The notes beneath the pieces are model-generated. The model worked only from the letters and a program-made list of their open reading frames with translations, was not told the DNA's origin and searched no databases. Positions 52,339 through 61,235 of a DNA stretch of 64,000 nucleotides are shown here, piece after piece. Source of the stretch: Hyphomicrobiales bacterium (lineage in GTDB: Bacteria > Pseudomonadota > Alphaproteobacteria > Rhizobiales > Phreatobacteraceae); the NCBI GenBank assembly GCA_017304475.1, contig JAFKKV010000009.1, positions 434,001 to 498,000 of the forward strand, in the 5' to 3' direction. The number at the start of each line of letters is the position of its first letter. Positions within the stretch are counted from its first letter, which is position 1. The translations under genes and the position numbers were made by a program.

Positions 52339-53763
52339 TCAATCGGCCGTCAGCGCCTCGAGCTGGCCCAGATAGAAGGCCGACGTCCGTCGGCTCGCCC
52401 GGCGCCTGGCGACGACCTCGAGCCCCTCGTCGATGCGGACGGACGGCGGCGCGGCCAGGGCGTCGGCGAGTGGCAGCTTGATCTCCGGATAGGCGGCGAG
52501 GATTTCGAGGAGGGTTGCCTGGGTCAGCTCGAAGACGAGGCTCGCGGTTGCGGCATAGGTCTGGCCGGGATGAGGGAGCGAGGCGAAGAGCGCGCGCTGT
52601 CCGAAAGCCTGGGTCGCGACGAAGCGCTCCTCGGCGAAGGCGATCGCCTCGGCACGAGCGCGCTTGCGGATGATCAGGCCTTCGCCGACGATGAAAAGGG
52701 AATTGCGTCGGTCGCCGGTACGCACGATATCGGCGCCGACAGGGATGTGCAGCTCGATGAGCTTGTCGGCGATGACCTCCTGGACCTCCGCCGGCAGCGC
52801 CTGAAAGAGCGTGTATTGCTGCACGAGCAGCTTTCGGTCGAGCCGCCGGTCGGCGACCCGCACCCGCCTCTCGGCATTGACGACTTCCTGCTTGGGGTAG
52901 GAAACCCCGATACTCGCGTCGCGCAAGCGGGCAAGCACGCTCTTGATCACGGCATGATCGGCGGCGAGCGCCTGGCGGTTGTCGGCGATGACATAGCGCG
53001 CCGCATAGACGATCCCGTCGCGGTCGAGCCGGACGGCATGGACGCGGGGCGTGTCGATCAGGGAGATGCCGGTGGCGCCGAGCACGCCGGCGAGCAGAAG
53101 ACGCTCGGCGCTTTCCGCCGATACGTCGTAGTCGAGGCAGATTTCGAGAATGCGCTGCTCGCTGCGGTCGGGCCGGTCGAAATTGGTGATGAGCGCCGCG
53201 CCCAGATTGGCATTGGGCACCGAGACCAGACGCCGGGCAGGCGTCAGGATGGTGGTGCTGCGCCAATTGGTCTGCACCACCGTTCCCTCGACCTCGCCGA
53301 TCTTCACGCGGTCGCCGACCGTGAACGTGTTCTCGGCGCTGAGAGCGGCGCCGTTGAAGACGGCGAGGATCACGTCGCGCAGCGCGATGCCGAGCACCGC
53401 GAGGCCCAACCCGCCGGTCGCGATGATCGCCGTGACGTCGCGTCCATAGACGAACATCAGGATCAGGACCGTGGCGGCGAGAACGACCAGAAGCCAGAGG
53501 ATGTCGCCGAGCAGGTGCGGCAGCGCCTTGCCGGCGCGGGCTTCCAGAATGCCGTGGACGAGATCCCGGCGGATCGCGCGGGCCAGGATGAGCGCGGCCA
53601 CGAAAACCAGGGCCGCGATCTCGGCGCGCTTGATCTCGGCGATCGGAAGTCCGGTCAGGAAGGCCAAAGGCTGGGCCAGCAAACCCTCGAACAGCACCAG
53701 GACGACCAGCGCCAGGAACAGGAGAACCAGCGTGCCCGACGGCCGCAATGCGCGGGGCCACAT
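52339..53763 (-). CDS. MscS-family channel fused to a cyclic-nucleotide-binding-like domain
   Basis: Inner-membrane channel of the type called bacterial cyclic-nucleotide-gated (bCNG). Membrane segments lie at about 10-28, 48-64 and 86-106. The MscS pore helix and beta domain follow (TGGLGLAVLGIALRDVILAVFNGAALSAENTFTVGDRVKIGEVEGTVVQTNWRSTTI, about 116-172). A CNB-like domain spans about 318-435 (YTLFQALPAEVQEVIADKLIE...SLFIVGEGL). Its phosphate cassette is degenerate: FGQRALFASLPHPGQTYAATA lacks the usual Glu and Arg. The ATG is 1 base after the upstream sensor gene, so the two are one operon. Confidence 0.87.
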   Translation of the reverse strand: MWPRALRPSGTLVLLFLALVVLVLFEGLLAQPLAFLTGLPIAEIKRAEIAALVFVAALILARAIRRDLVHGILEARAGKALPHLLGDILWLLVVLAATVLILMFVYGRDVTAIIATGGLGLAVLGIALRDVILAVFNGAALSAENTFTVGDRVKIGEVEGTVVQTNWRSTTILTPARRLVSVPNANLGAALITNFDRPDRSEQRILEICLDYDVSAESAERLLLAGVLGATGISLIDTPRVHAVRLDRDGIVYAARYVIADNRQALAADHAVIKSVLARLRDASIGVSYPKQEVVNAERRVRVADRRLDRKLLVQQYTLFQALPAEVQEVIADKLIELHIPVGADIVRTGDRRNSLFIVGEGLIIRKRARAEAIAFAEERFVATQAFGQRALFASLPHPGQTYAATASLVFELTQATLLEILAAYPEIKLPLADALAAPPSVRIDEGLEVVARRRASRRTSAFYLGQLEALTAD

Positions 53764-53764
53764 G

Positions 53765-55507
53765 TCAGGAGGTCCGCAGCTTGAAGGAGAAGCCGACCTC
53801 ATGGTCGTCGGCGAGAAGCTCCAGGCTGCCGCCGAGGCGCTCGAAGGCGGCCCGGGCGACCGCCAGCCCGTCATCGGCCATTCCCGCCGACAGGGCCGCC
53901 AGCGGGGCGGTGTTGTCCAGCCGGGGGGCCGCGGCGCGCCATCGGCCCGGTCCGGCCAGCCTGCCGAGAATTTCCGCACCTCTCGGCTCGGCCGAGAACG
54001 AGACGATATCGATTTCGGCACGCCGGCCGAGGGACACCACGAGCGCCGTGAAGGCCGAGCGCAGCAAGGCGCCGTCGCCCGACACCTGCAGCTGGTCGGC
54101 CTCGCCGACGACCCGCAACGCCGCGCCGCCGACGAGCAGGCCCGGCAGGCTGGCGAGGACCGAACCGAGCGCCACCGTTTCCGAGGCGACGGGCCGCCAG
54201 CCGTTGCGCAGGCCGATCAATTCGAGCTGGCTGTCGAGGGCCGCCCGAAGGCGCCGGACCTCAGTGGCGGCGAAGGTCAGCGCCGAAGCCGAGGAGGGGC
54301 CGGCCGGATGGGGTGACCCCGCACCCGCCGTGCCGGCGCTTTCCAGCGCGCCCTGGACCGCGATCAGCGGGTCCTTCAGCAGCAGGATGAATTCGTTGAC
54401 GACCGAGACTTTCCAGGCATCGACATCGCGCAGCCGCTGGCGGGCGGCGTCATAGGCCTGCGCCTTGTCGCGCAGTTCCTGCAGCCGGCCGGCAAAGCTG
54501 CGTTCCAGGCTGGCGCGGAGGTTGCGGAACCGGAACAGGCCGAACAGCAGGAGCAGGAGAATGACCGCGCCGACCACGCTCGTCCGCAGGACGATGGAGG
54601 TGCGCAAGGCGTCGAGCTGGGGCGTCAGGTTGCGAAGGACCGTGATCCGGGTCACCGGGCGGCCACCGATGTCATTGACCGGGATGGTCTTCATGAAGAT
54701 CGACCGCCCGTTTGCTTCGAGCACGCGCGGTTCGGCGAGCGAGGCGCCGGCGGGAGCAAGCTCCAGCGTGGCGCGGGCCTCGGGACTCGAGAACGAGAAA
54801 TAGAGCGCGCCGTCCCTGACGATATCGGCTTGCGCGTTGGACGGCCGGTCGAGACCTTCCGAAAGCTTCTCGTCGACCGCGAAAGCGAATTCGAGGCCGG
54901 TGGCACGCCCGGCGACCTGAAGCGGCTCGAGCACGCCGCTGCCCACTTCCACGCTGCCCACCAGGGCGTCGCGATACATGACCGGCGTCAGCGCCCGGAG
55001 CTCCGGTCCGATGCGGCCCAGTTCGATGCCGGAGATCGAGATGCGCGATTTGAGCGCCCTGTCGACCGCCGTGCGGCCCGACGCGTCATCGCCCAGGAGC
55101 GAGGGCCGATGCGCCCGGAAAAACATGATGCCGTCGGGGGTCTGGAAACCCAGGATCGACAGCCTGAATCGCGGCGCCAGGCTCTCGTTGTAGAAGCCGA
55201 CCGTGCGCTGGGCGAGATCGGGCCGGTCGCGGCGCGCCAATGCGCTCGCTATGCCTTCGTCGCGCGCCAGGATTTCCGCGCCGAGGCGCAGCGATTGAAG
55301 CCGCGATTCGACAGCCTCCCGAAACACCGTCTCGAAGCGTTCCGAGGCAACATCCAGCTGGCTTACGAGCTGCTGTTTGGCGCCGGCATATAAGCTGACG
55401 GCCGCCAGGACGCTGACGCCCACCACCGCGACCCCGGCCACGATCGCAATGACGATCTGGCGCCTCGACCGCGCCAGGCCTTCGGGTTCCTCGCCGCCCA
55501 ACTGCAT
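53765..55507 (-). CDS. Membrane sensor with degenerate histidine-kinase core
   Basis: 580-residue protein: membrane segment about 17-41, a periplasmic Cache-like sensor (about 45-304; RFETVFREAVESRLQSLRLGAEILARDEGIASALARRDR), a second membrane segment (about 308-326), a coiled coil, and a kinase-like end. At the place of the phospho-acceptor helix (about 361-390, VNEFILLLKDPLIAVQG) there is no His. The N-box lacks its Asn (LRSAFTALVVSLGRR), while a G2-like GMADDGLAVARAAFERLGGSLEL remains. It is probably not an active kinase; it likely signals by conformation. It is directly coupled to the channel gene. Confidence 0.8.
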   Translation of the reverse strand: MQLGGEEPEGLARSRRQIVIAIVAGVAVVGVSVLAAVSLYAGAKQQLVSQLDVASERFETVFREAVESRLQSLRLGAEILARDEGIASALARRDRPDLAQRTVGFYNESLAPRFRLSILGFQTPDGIMFFRAHRPSLLGDDASGRTAVDRALKSRISISGIELGRIGPELRALTPVMYRDALVGSVEVGSGVLEPLQVAGRATGLEFAFAVDEKLSEGLDRPSNAQADIVRDGALYFSFSSPEARATLELAPAGASLAEPRVLEANGRSIFMKTIPVNDIGGRPVTRITVLRNLTPQLDALRTSIVLRTSVVGAVILLLLLFGLFRFRNLRASLERSFAGRLQELRDKAQAYDAARQRLRDVDAWKVSVVNEFILLLKDPLIAVQGALESAGTAGAGSPHPAGPSSASALTFAATEVRRLRAALDSQLELIGLRNGWRPVASETVALGSVLASLPGLLVGGAALRVVGEADQLQVSGDGALLRSAFTALVVSLGRRAEIDIVSFSAEPRGAEILGRLAGPGRWRAAAPRLDNTAPLAALSAGMADDGLAVARAAFERLGGSLELLADDHEVGFSFKLRTS

Positions 55508-55943
55508 TCTCTGTTCTCATTTCCCAGACCGCCGATCGCTCATCGCACGGCGGCAAGTGCAAGAGAAGATCTCTGGGCGAAAACGCAGTGCACTCAAGAC
55601 AAGTTCCGATGCGACGCTCCTCGTCCGGACCCGTTTTGCCTTTCCTCAAGACTTATGGTGGCTATTTTTGCGGCAAATTCGCTGCCGCGAGGTGCTACAA
55701 AGGGTGCTACACATGGCGGGCGCCGCCCCGCGTCAATGGATCGAAATCGTTTGTCTTGCCGCGATGGCGGGTACAGCGCCTCCCTCTGCGCAACCCTGTC
55801 GGAATATCCGCGGCCAGGGGCGACCGGCAGGTCAGTGCCGGGGTCGGCTTCGAAAGGCTAGCCATTCCCGCATCGCGTTGCCGCGCCGGAATGCGGGGCG
55901 TCGCGAACCCGCGTTCAGGCCGAACGGCTGTCGCCACCGGCTT
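55508..55943. other. Intergenic region without a credible gene
   Basis: The 436-base gap upstream of the sensor gene must hold its promoter. Short plus-strand ORFs have no family features and poor codon structure. I see no repeat here. Confidence 0.5.
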
Positions 55944-56456
55944 TCATCGGGACGGAGGATGCAGCATGTCCGCGGCGATGTCCTTGACCCGGTCGAGCGT
56001 CATTCCCTGCTGTTGCTCGACCGCGAGCGGATAATCGGTCGGTTCGAGCTGGATCAGGGGCCGCACAGGGCCGGAGCGCAGAACCACATGGCACCTGATG
56101 TCATGGGGTTCCGGGTAACCCTTGATCCAGGTCGTGAGCCAGCCGAAACGCGGCGGCTCGTCCGCGGGGATCTCGGCCGTCCAGCGGTCGAGCATATAGA
56201 TGAGGCTGTCGCGGGACACCGACACCCAGACGCCCCATTCGAAATGCTGCGGACTGCCGATCACCGGTATCTCCACGCAGCCCCGGATATAATATTCGGC
56301 GTCGTAGATCACGCAGACATCGTCGGTGAGGAGGCTGCGCATGTCCCGTTCGGCTTCTGATATCGCGAACCAGCTGTCCGGCGGCCCGGGCCCATAGGCC
56401 ATGGGCAAGATGTCATGGCTCTTGCCGCAACAGGTGCAGATCCAGCTGTGGTCCAT
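55944..56456 (-). CDS. DUF2199 family protein
   Basis: 170-residue protein with the family pattern: WICTCCGKSHDILPMAYGPGPPDSW, a zinc-ribbon-like CxxCG start, AERDMRSLLTDDVCVI, YYIRGCVEIPV and FEWGVWVSVS. No function is known. It is a single gene with no clear partner. Confidence 0.87.
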   Translation of the reverse strand: MDHSWICTCCGKSHDILPMAYGPGPPDSWFAISEAERDMRSLLTDDVCVIYDAEYYIRGCVEIPVIGSPQHFEWGVWVSVSRDSLIYMLDRWTAEIPADEPPRFGWLTTWIKGYPEPHDIRCHVVLRSGPVRPLIQLEPTDYPLAVEQQQGMTLDRVKDIAADMLHPPSR

Positions 56457-56595
56457 GACGCTCTCGCCGCCATTGCGAGGACTGGGTGTCCGTCCGGGCG
56501 AGCATAACCTGAGATTGCAGGAATGGGAATAAATTCTGAATCCGCGTGATCTTCGGGCGGGCTTCGCCGTGAAGCCGCTTCGCCGTTCGACCCCG

Positions 56596-57504
56596 TCATC
56601 CGCCGGCGGAAACCGGGCCGTCGCTCAATTCGTCGACCAGAAAATCCAGGAAGGCGCGCAGTTTCGCGTCGACGAAGCGTCGCGACGGATAAACCGCATA
56701 GACCCGGGTTTCGACCGGCGACCAGTCGTCGAGCACGCTGCGCAGGCGGCCCTGTTCCAGGTCCTCCCTGACATAGAGCTTAGGGATCAGGCTGAGGCCG
56801 ACACCCGCCCGCAAGGCGTCGCGCACCGCAAGGCTCGAGGACACGCGGTAGCGTCCCGCGACGGGCACGCGGACCACGCGATCGTCGCGGCGGAACTCCC
56901 ATTCGTCGACATGGCCCGACAGGGTGAACTTGACGCAGTTGTGGCGCTGCAGGTCGGCGGGTTCGGCGGGCACGCCGAAACGCTCGAAATAGCCGGGCGA
57001 TGCGCAGACGACATGGTGCAGCGTCATCAGCTTGCGGGCGATCAGGCTCGAATCCTCCAGTTTGTCGCTGCCGCGGATCGCCAGGTCGTAACCTTCCTTG
57101 ACGATGTCGATCCGCCGGTCTTCGAGATTCAGGTCGAGCGCGAGATCGGGATGTCGGTCGAGGAAGCGCGGAACGGCGGCGGACAGCCCCATCAGCGTCA
57201 GGGTCACCGGCGCGCTGACGCGCAAGGTGCCGCTCGGCACGTCCTGCAGGGGCCCGAGCGAGCGGTCGGCCTCGGCGAGATCGTCCAGGATGCGCGCGAC
57301 CTGGGCGTAATAGAGCGAGCCGGCCTCGGTGAGGCTCATGCGGCGGGTGGTGCGATGAAGCAGCCGCGCCGCGAGATGGGCCTCCAGCTCCGAGATGTTC
57401 TTGCTGACCGCGGCCGGCGACAGCCCGAGCCGGCGGGATGCCTCGGCGAAGCTGCCGCGCTCGACCACCTGGCGGAACACCGTCAAGGCCGTGAGATGAT
57501 CCAT
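56596..57504 (-). CDS. LysR-family transcriptional regulator
   Basis: About 302 residues: winged-helix LTVFRQVVERGSFAEASRRLGLSPAAVSKNISELEAHLAARLLHRTTRRMSLTEAG and a periplasmic-binding-protein-like effector domain (CrgA/DsdC-like subgroup). The ATG at 57504 is chosen; the frame is open to 57555. It is divergent from an EamA exporter that it may control. Confidence 0.9.
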   Translation of the reverse strand: MDHLTALTVFRQVVERGSFAEASRRLGLSPAAVSKNISELEAHLAARLLHRTTRRMSLTEAGSLYYAQVARILDDLAEADRSLGPLQDVPSGTLRVSAPVTLTLMGLSAAVPRFLDRHPDLALDLNLEDRRIDIVKEGYDLAIRGSDKLEDSSLIARKLMTLHHVVCASPGYFERFGVPAEPADLQRHNCVKFTLSGHVDEWEFRRDDRVVRVPVAGRYRVSSSLAVRDALRAGVGLSLIPKLYVREDLEQGRLRSVLDDWSPVETRVYAVYPSRRFVDAKLRAFLDFLVDELSDGPVSAGG

Positions 57505-57704
57505 GAGCTGTTCACTGCCAGTGACGAGTGTGTGAACCCGATGGCATATAAACAAGGCCCGAGCCAGTCATTAGCTCTGGCCATGGTGGGGCGGCGACCG
57601 CTTGCAGAGTGGCCGCCGCTCCACCGCATCATGGGATGACGACGCATTGGTCAAGGGATCGGGGACGATCGCGCCGACGTCGACCCGAGCCCGGACCCGT
57701 TATC

Positions 57705-58568
57705 ATGGCACGCCGTTCCGATCTCCTCCTGACCGCCATCGCCCCGGCGATCTGGGGCAGCACCTATTTCGTCACCACGGAATTGCTGCCGCAGGGTTAT
57801 CCGATGACGATCGCCATGCTCCGGGCGCTGCCGGCCGGCCTCATCCTGCTGCTGCTGGTCCGCCAATTGCCGGAAGGCGTCTGGTGGCCGCGCGCCTTCC
57901 TGCTCGGGGCGCTGAATTTCTCGTTCTTCTGGGCCATGCTGTTCGTCGCCGCCTATCGCCTGCCAGGCGGTGTCGCGGCCACTGTCGGCGCGATCCAGCC
58001 GCTGATCGTCATCTTCCTGGCGCGCGGGCTGCTGGGCGCGCCCATCAAGGCCTTGTCGATCGTCGCCGCGCTTGCCGGCATGGCCGGCGTCGCGCTGCTC
58101 CTGTTGACGCCGCGTGCGGCCCTCGATCCCATCGGCATCGTCGCGGGCCTCGCCGGCGCGGTCTCCATGGCCTTCGGCACGGTGTTCAGCCGATTCTGGC
58201 AGCCGCCGGTCTCGCCCCTGACCTTCACCGCCTGGCAGCTGACCGCCGGCGGCATCCTGCTGGTGCCCGTCGCCTTGCTGCTGGAGCCGCCGCTGCCGGC
58301 GCTGACGCAGGCCAATCTCGCCGGGCTCGCCTATCTCGGCCTGATCGGCGCGGCGCTCACCTATATCCTCTGGTTTCGTGGCGTGGCGCGGCTCGAACCT
58401 TCGGTGGTCGCCTCGCTCGGCTTCCTCAGCCCGGTAACCGCCGTCATTCTCGGCTGGTGGGCGCTCGGCCAGGCGCTGACCCCGATGCAGATCGTCGGCA
58501 TGGCGGTGGTGGTGGGCAGTGTCTGGCTGAGCCAGCGGATACAGAGTGGGGCAAAGGTGCCGCGCTGA
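57705..58568 (+). CDS. EamA/DMT-family transporter
   Basis: 287-residue inner-membrane transporter with ten membrane segments in two EamA repeats (AIAPAIWGSTYFVTTELLP start; WQLTAGGILLVPVALL in the second half). The ATG at 57705 matches the family start; an upstream in-frame ATG at 57609 is less likely. Divergent LysR neighbour. Cargo unknown; RhaT/YedA-like metabolite export is possible. Confidence 0.9.
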   Translation: MARRSDLLLTAIAPAIWGSTYFVTTELLPQGYPMTIAMLRALPAGLILLLLVRQLPEGVWWPRAFLLGALNFSFFWAMLFVAAYRLPGGVAATVGAIQPLIVIFLARGLLGAPIKALSIVAALAGMAGVALLLLTPRAALDPIGIVAGLAGAVSMAFGTVFSRFWQPPVSPLTFTAWQLTAGGILLVPVALLLEPPLPALTQANLAGLAYLGLIGAALTYILWFRGVARLEPSVVASLGFLSPVTAVILGWWALGQALTPMQIVGMAVVVGSVWLSQRIQSGAKVPR

Positions 58569-58665
58569 CGCAATGAGGCCGGGGACGTGGTCGCCAGAGG
58601 GCATGAGACGAGGATCGGCTCGTCGCCGTGCCCCTGGCGCGAATGCCCCATTGAAATCCCAGGCA

Positions 58666-59403
58666 TCACGGCGGGGGTGGCATGTTTTCCGAGAGCCAGT
58701 AACCTTGCCTGACGCTACAGCTCACACAATGTGGGAACAGGCGCTGATCCTCCCGAGTAAGGCGGAAAGCGTTTGGTGTCTGGTGGTCCTTGATGAAGTT
58801 GTTCCTGATGGTTCCTGGAACCCGTGTGCCACAGCCGTGACAACCCGTTTCCAGTCCGATTTGATTAATTTCGAGACGTTCGGCCTCGGTGAAATTGCGT
58901 CCAGGCCCCCGGGCTGGAATTGATCTGCCAGCGTAGGGCCCCGGCCCGATTCCAAAAAGCATATGTTCGAAGTGTCGGCCATTGGCTTCCACGACGAGCG
59001 CTTCCTGGGCTCGTATTGCCGCGTCGATGTCCGAATGAGATCTTGCTGTATGGGCGCTCGCCTGAGGCTGCCAGTGCCGCTCCCTCTCACGGACCCGGCC
59101 AACCGCTATGTTGGCTCGCACCGTCGCCTCAATGAGGCGGAGTTGTTGCCCGAAGGTTGCCCCTGGCCATTGGTAGCGAGACTGCCCTGATCCTCGTGGT
59201 CCGAGCTGTGCGACGCGGACGAGATCTCCGCCGCTATCGGTCCATTGCCCTCCATCCGGATGTCCCGCGGGAACGCGCGGCTGGTTCGGGTCGAAGCCGG
59301 ACTTGGGGGTCCATTGCGACCGCAGCAGCTTGATATTGGCGCCGAGGCCGGCAAGGTCGCGGCGCCTCTGGCGAAGCGAGGTAAGATCTGCGGATGTGAA
59401 CAA
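58666..59403 (-). CDS. Toxin-like orphan protein with a Cys/His cluster
   Basis: 245 residues, TTG start at 59403 with agggg upstream. The N-terminus is a short coiled-coil-like stretch, then RVPAGHPDGGQWTDSGG (about 43-59), a motif seen in many orphan proteins of Hyphomicrobiales. The C-terminal about 80 residues carry C188-H-G-C191, DH at 206-207 (IKDHQTP) and PHCVSCS (H225, C226, C229). This resembles the zinc/HNH-type ends of some polymorphic toxins (CxxCG ... DHQxP ... PHCxxCS). No signal peptide, secretion marker or immunity gene is evident. It is recognised by motif only, so nuclease activity is a hypothesis. Confidence 0.6.
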   Translation of the reverse strand: MFTSADLTSLRQRRRDLAGLGANIKLLRSQWTPKSGFDPNQPRVPAGHPDGGQWTDSGGDLVRVAQLGPRGSGQSRYQWPGATFGQQLRLIEATVRANIAVGRVRERERHWQPQASAHTARSHSDIDAAIRAQEALVVEANGRHFEHMLFGIGPGPYAGRSIPARGPGRNFTEAERLEINQIGLETGCHGCGTRVPGTIRNNFIKDHQTPNAFRLTREDQRLFPHCVSCSVRQGYWLSENMPPPP

Positions 59404-60206
59404 CGAAGAACCCCTGCCATGGGTTGTGGTCGTTGCTCAGGTTGCGGGAATAAATTCCTATCACCAATCATGGCGATGTTTTCGATGGGGGTGATGTCGG
59501 TGTCGCCCTCGACCGACAGTCGCGAAAGGAGAAGCTGACGCATGCCGCGGCGCTTGCGCCCAGGTCGACGCCGGCCTTGCCTAAGCTGCTGATTTTATGG
59601 GTGTTGTTGCCGACCATCGCCGCCGAAAAGGCGGCCAGAAAAAACGGTCTCCCCGGAGCGTCGCGGTTCGCGTCCGAAGGCGTCTTTATGCAATCGATGG
59701 CGAGCCTTGGGTCACCTGCGACGAAGAAAGAACCGTGTAGGCAATTGGCGACCTATGGCCGCGAGGCAGGCGTTGCCGCTTTGACGCCAGAACCACAGGG
59801 GCGCGCGGGCGAACCGGTCGCTTTCCGATCCCGTGCCGGCTTCTTGCTCAATGGACAGAAGCATGGCGGGCCGTCGGACGCAGCCGGGGCATGGGCGCAA
59901 CGCGGTGTGCCATGGAAAGGCCGAGGGCAGGCGGATTGGAGGGCGGGATAGGGGGCAATCAGGCCTAGGAATGGATGTCGTCTCGACCATGGGGACGAGA
60001 CTTGCCGATCGCTGATCGCCCGGGGCAAGACGACGTGGTGCGGGCATGAGGACGTGCGGCCAAGCCGCTATTGCTCCACTGTCTCGATCAGCGCTGCGCC
60101 TATCCGGCCAAGGAGTCGCAACCACTGTGCAGCGGTACGAGCGCAAACGCAGCCGTTCACGGGGGGCCGGTATTGGGCTGTTCTAGGGGGGCGGCGGCGA
60201 CCCCCT
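59404..60206. other. Long non-coding stretch with repeat family D
   Basis: About 800 bases without a credible gene. It contains the second copy of repeat family D (60017-60124). The remaining ORFs on both strands lack family features; degraded coding sequence upstream of the toxin-like gene cannot be excluded. Confidence 0.5.
60017..60124 (-). repeat. Dispersed repeat family D, copy 2 (inverted)
   Basis: Reverse complement of the 39580-39685 element, sharing blocks such as gatcgagaca, gagcaa, ggcttgg and cacgtcgtcttgcccc-type sequence in the same order. Confidence 0.7.
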
Positions 60207-60584
60207 CTATCCAAGGCCGATGACGACCTTATCGGCCCATTTCCGGTCATTGACCCAGATCCGCACGCGCGTATGTCCGCTCGGCACCGATTGAACAAGA
60301 ATGGTGCGGCGATCGGTGGTGAAGACCCGGACGATGTGGGTCGGCGTATCCAATACGCGATCGCAGGCCAACTCGGTTTCCGGCTCGATCTCGTCAGCCG
60401 CACCGATGCTGACAGTGGTCGGGCCGTCGCAGTCCGGGAGCACGCCAATAATAATGTATCCGCTTGCGGCGTTGATCTGCCGATCCGGTGAGAATTCGCG
60501 CGGCACATCTCGGCCTGTGGCGGAGCGATCGGCGATGTGGAACTGTGAATGCGGCGGGGCGAGCCGGCGCGATTTGATGGCCAT
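60207..60584 (-). CDS. Small protein of unknown function, tandem paralogue 2
   Basis: 125 residues (MAIKSRRLAPPH start, aaggaa site). No signal peptide or membrane segment. It is clearly related to the preceding gene: both have a MAxxSRR start, an FSPDRQI/FPGDKQI segment, a D-RVLDTPT block (D..CDRVLDTPTHIVRVFT), ILVQSVPSGHTRVRIW and the exact ending VIIGLG or VVIGLG. The pattern suggests a small all-beta domain. I recognise no known family. Confidence 0.65.
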   Translation of the reverse strand: MAIKSRRLAPPHSQFHIADRSATGRDVPREFSPDRQINAASGYIIIGVLPDCDGPTTVSIGAADEIEPETELACDRVLDTPTHIVRVFTTDRRTILVQSVPSGHTRVRIWVNDRKWADKVVIGLG

Positions 60585-60725
60585 GGGTGAATGTTCCTTC
60601 GTGTCGTGTCCAAGCCAAAGTCGGCGCAACATGCGATCGACTGTCTTCAGCGCAACCAGCTCATCCGTTCGTCCTCGATCGGGTGCCGCCATGCGCCGGC
60701 ACGACGCGCAGGCTTGCGAGGGCAA

Positions 60726-61109
60726 CTAGCCCAAACCGATGATGACCTCATCCGGCGCTTCCGGGCGATTGCCCCAGATCCGGATCCTCGTGTGCTGCTC
60801 CGGAACGGATTGAACCAGCAGTGCCTGGTCGTCGGAGGTCGCGACGCGCACGACGCGGGTCGGCGTGTCTAGGACACGGTCGAAGACGGGCGGCGTCGCC
60901 GGGCCGGCTTCGTCGGCCGGACCGAGCGTGACCTTCGACTTGAAATCCTCGGCGGTATCCATGAGCACGACAATGAAGACGTTCGACGCATGGATCTGCT
61001 TGTCGCCCGGAAATTCCGAAGGGTGGGTCGGGAAGGCGTCGACCTTGGTGGGGTCGCAGATGCAGATGAAGGGATGACGTGGGAAAAACCTTCGGGATCT
61101 GACAGCCAT
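60726..61109 (-). CDS. Small protein of unknown function, tandem paralogue 1
   Basis: 127 residues with a gggagg site nine bases before the ATG at 61109. It shares with paralogue 2 the SRR start, the FDRVLDTPTRVVRVAT block, LLVQSVPEQHTRIRIW and the end EVIIGLG, while the middle differs. It lies 141 bases upstream of paralogue 2 on the same strand. The promoter region contains a large AT-rich palindrome shared with a divergent secreted protein. Confidence 0.65.
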   Translation of the reverse strand: MAVRSRRFFPRHPFICICDPTKVDAFPTHPSEFPGDKQIHASNVFIVVLMDTAEDFKSKVTLGPADEAGPATPPVFDRVLDTPTRVVRVATSDDQALLVQSVPEQHTRIRIWGNRPEAPDEVIIGLG

Positions 61110-61235
61110 GACGAAATACCTCCCGTCTTCTTCGATATAGGAATTAAGTCCCGCAATCAAGGGCGGTGTCCACTCCTTCCTCGCCCCGCCACATCCTCGG
61201 GGCCATGTCACGGCTTTCTTCGATCGCATTGCAGA

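Noticed and set aside
52282..53784. 500-codon plus-strand frame opposite the channel gene
   Set aside because: It is antisense to the MscS/CNB channel, which has strong motifs.
59106..59543. 145-codon minus-strand ORF overlapping the toxin-like gene
   Set aside because: It runs out of frame through the toxin-like coding region and has no motif. Part of it could be degraded coding sequence, but this cannot be shown.
59577..59951. 124-codon plus-strand ORF as an immunity gene
   Set aside because: It is on the opposite strand to the toxin-like gene and lacks any conserved feature or ribosome-binding site.
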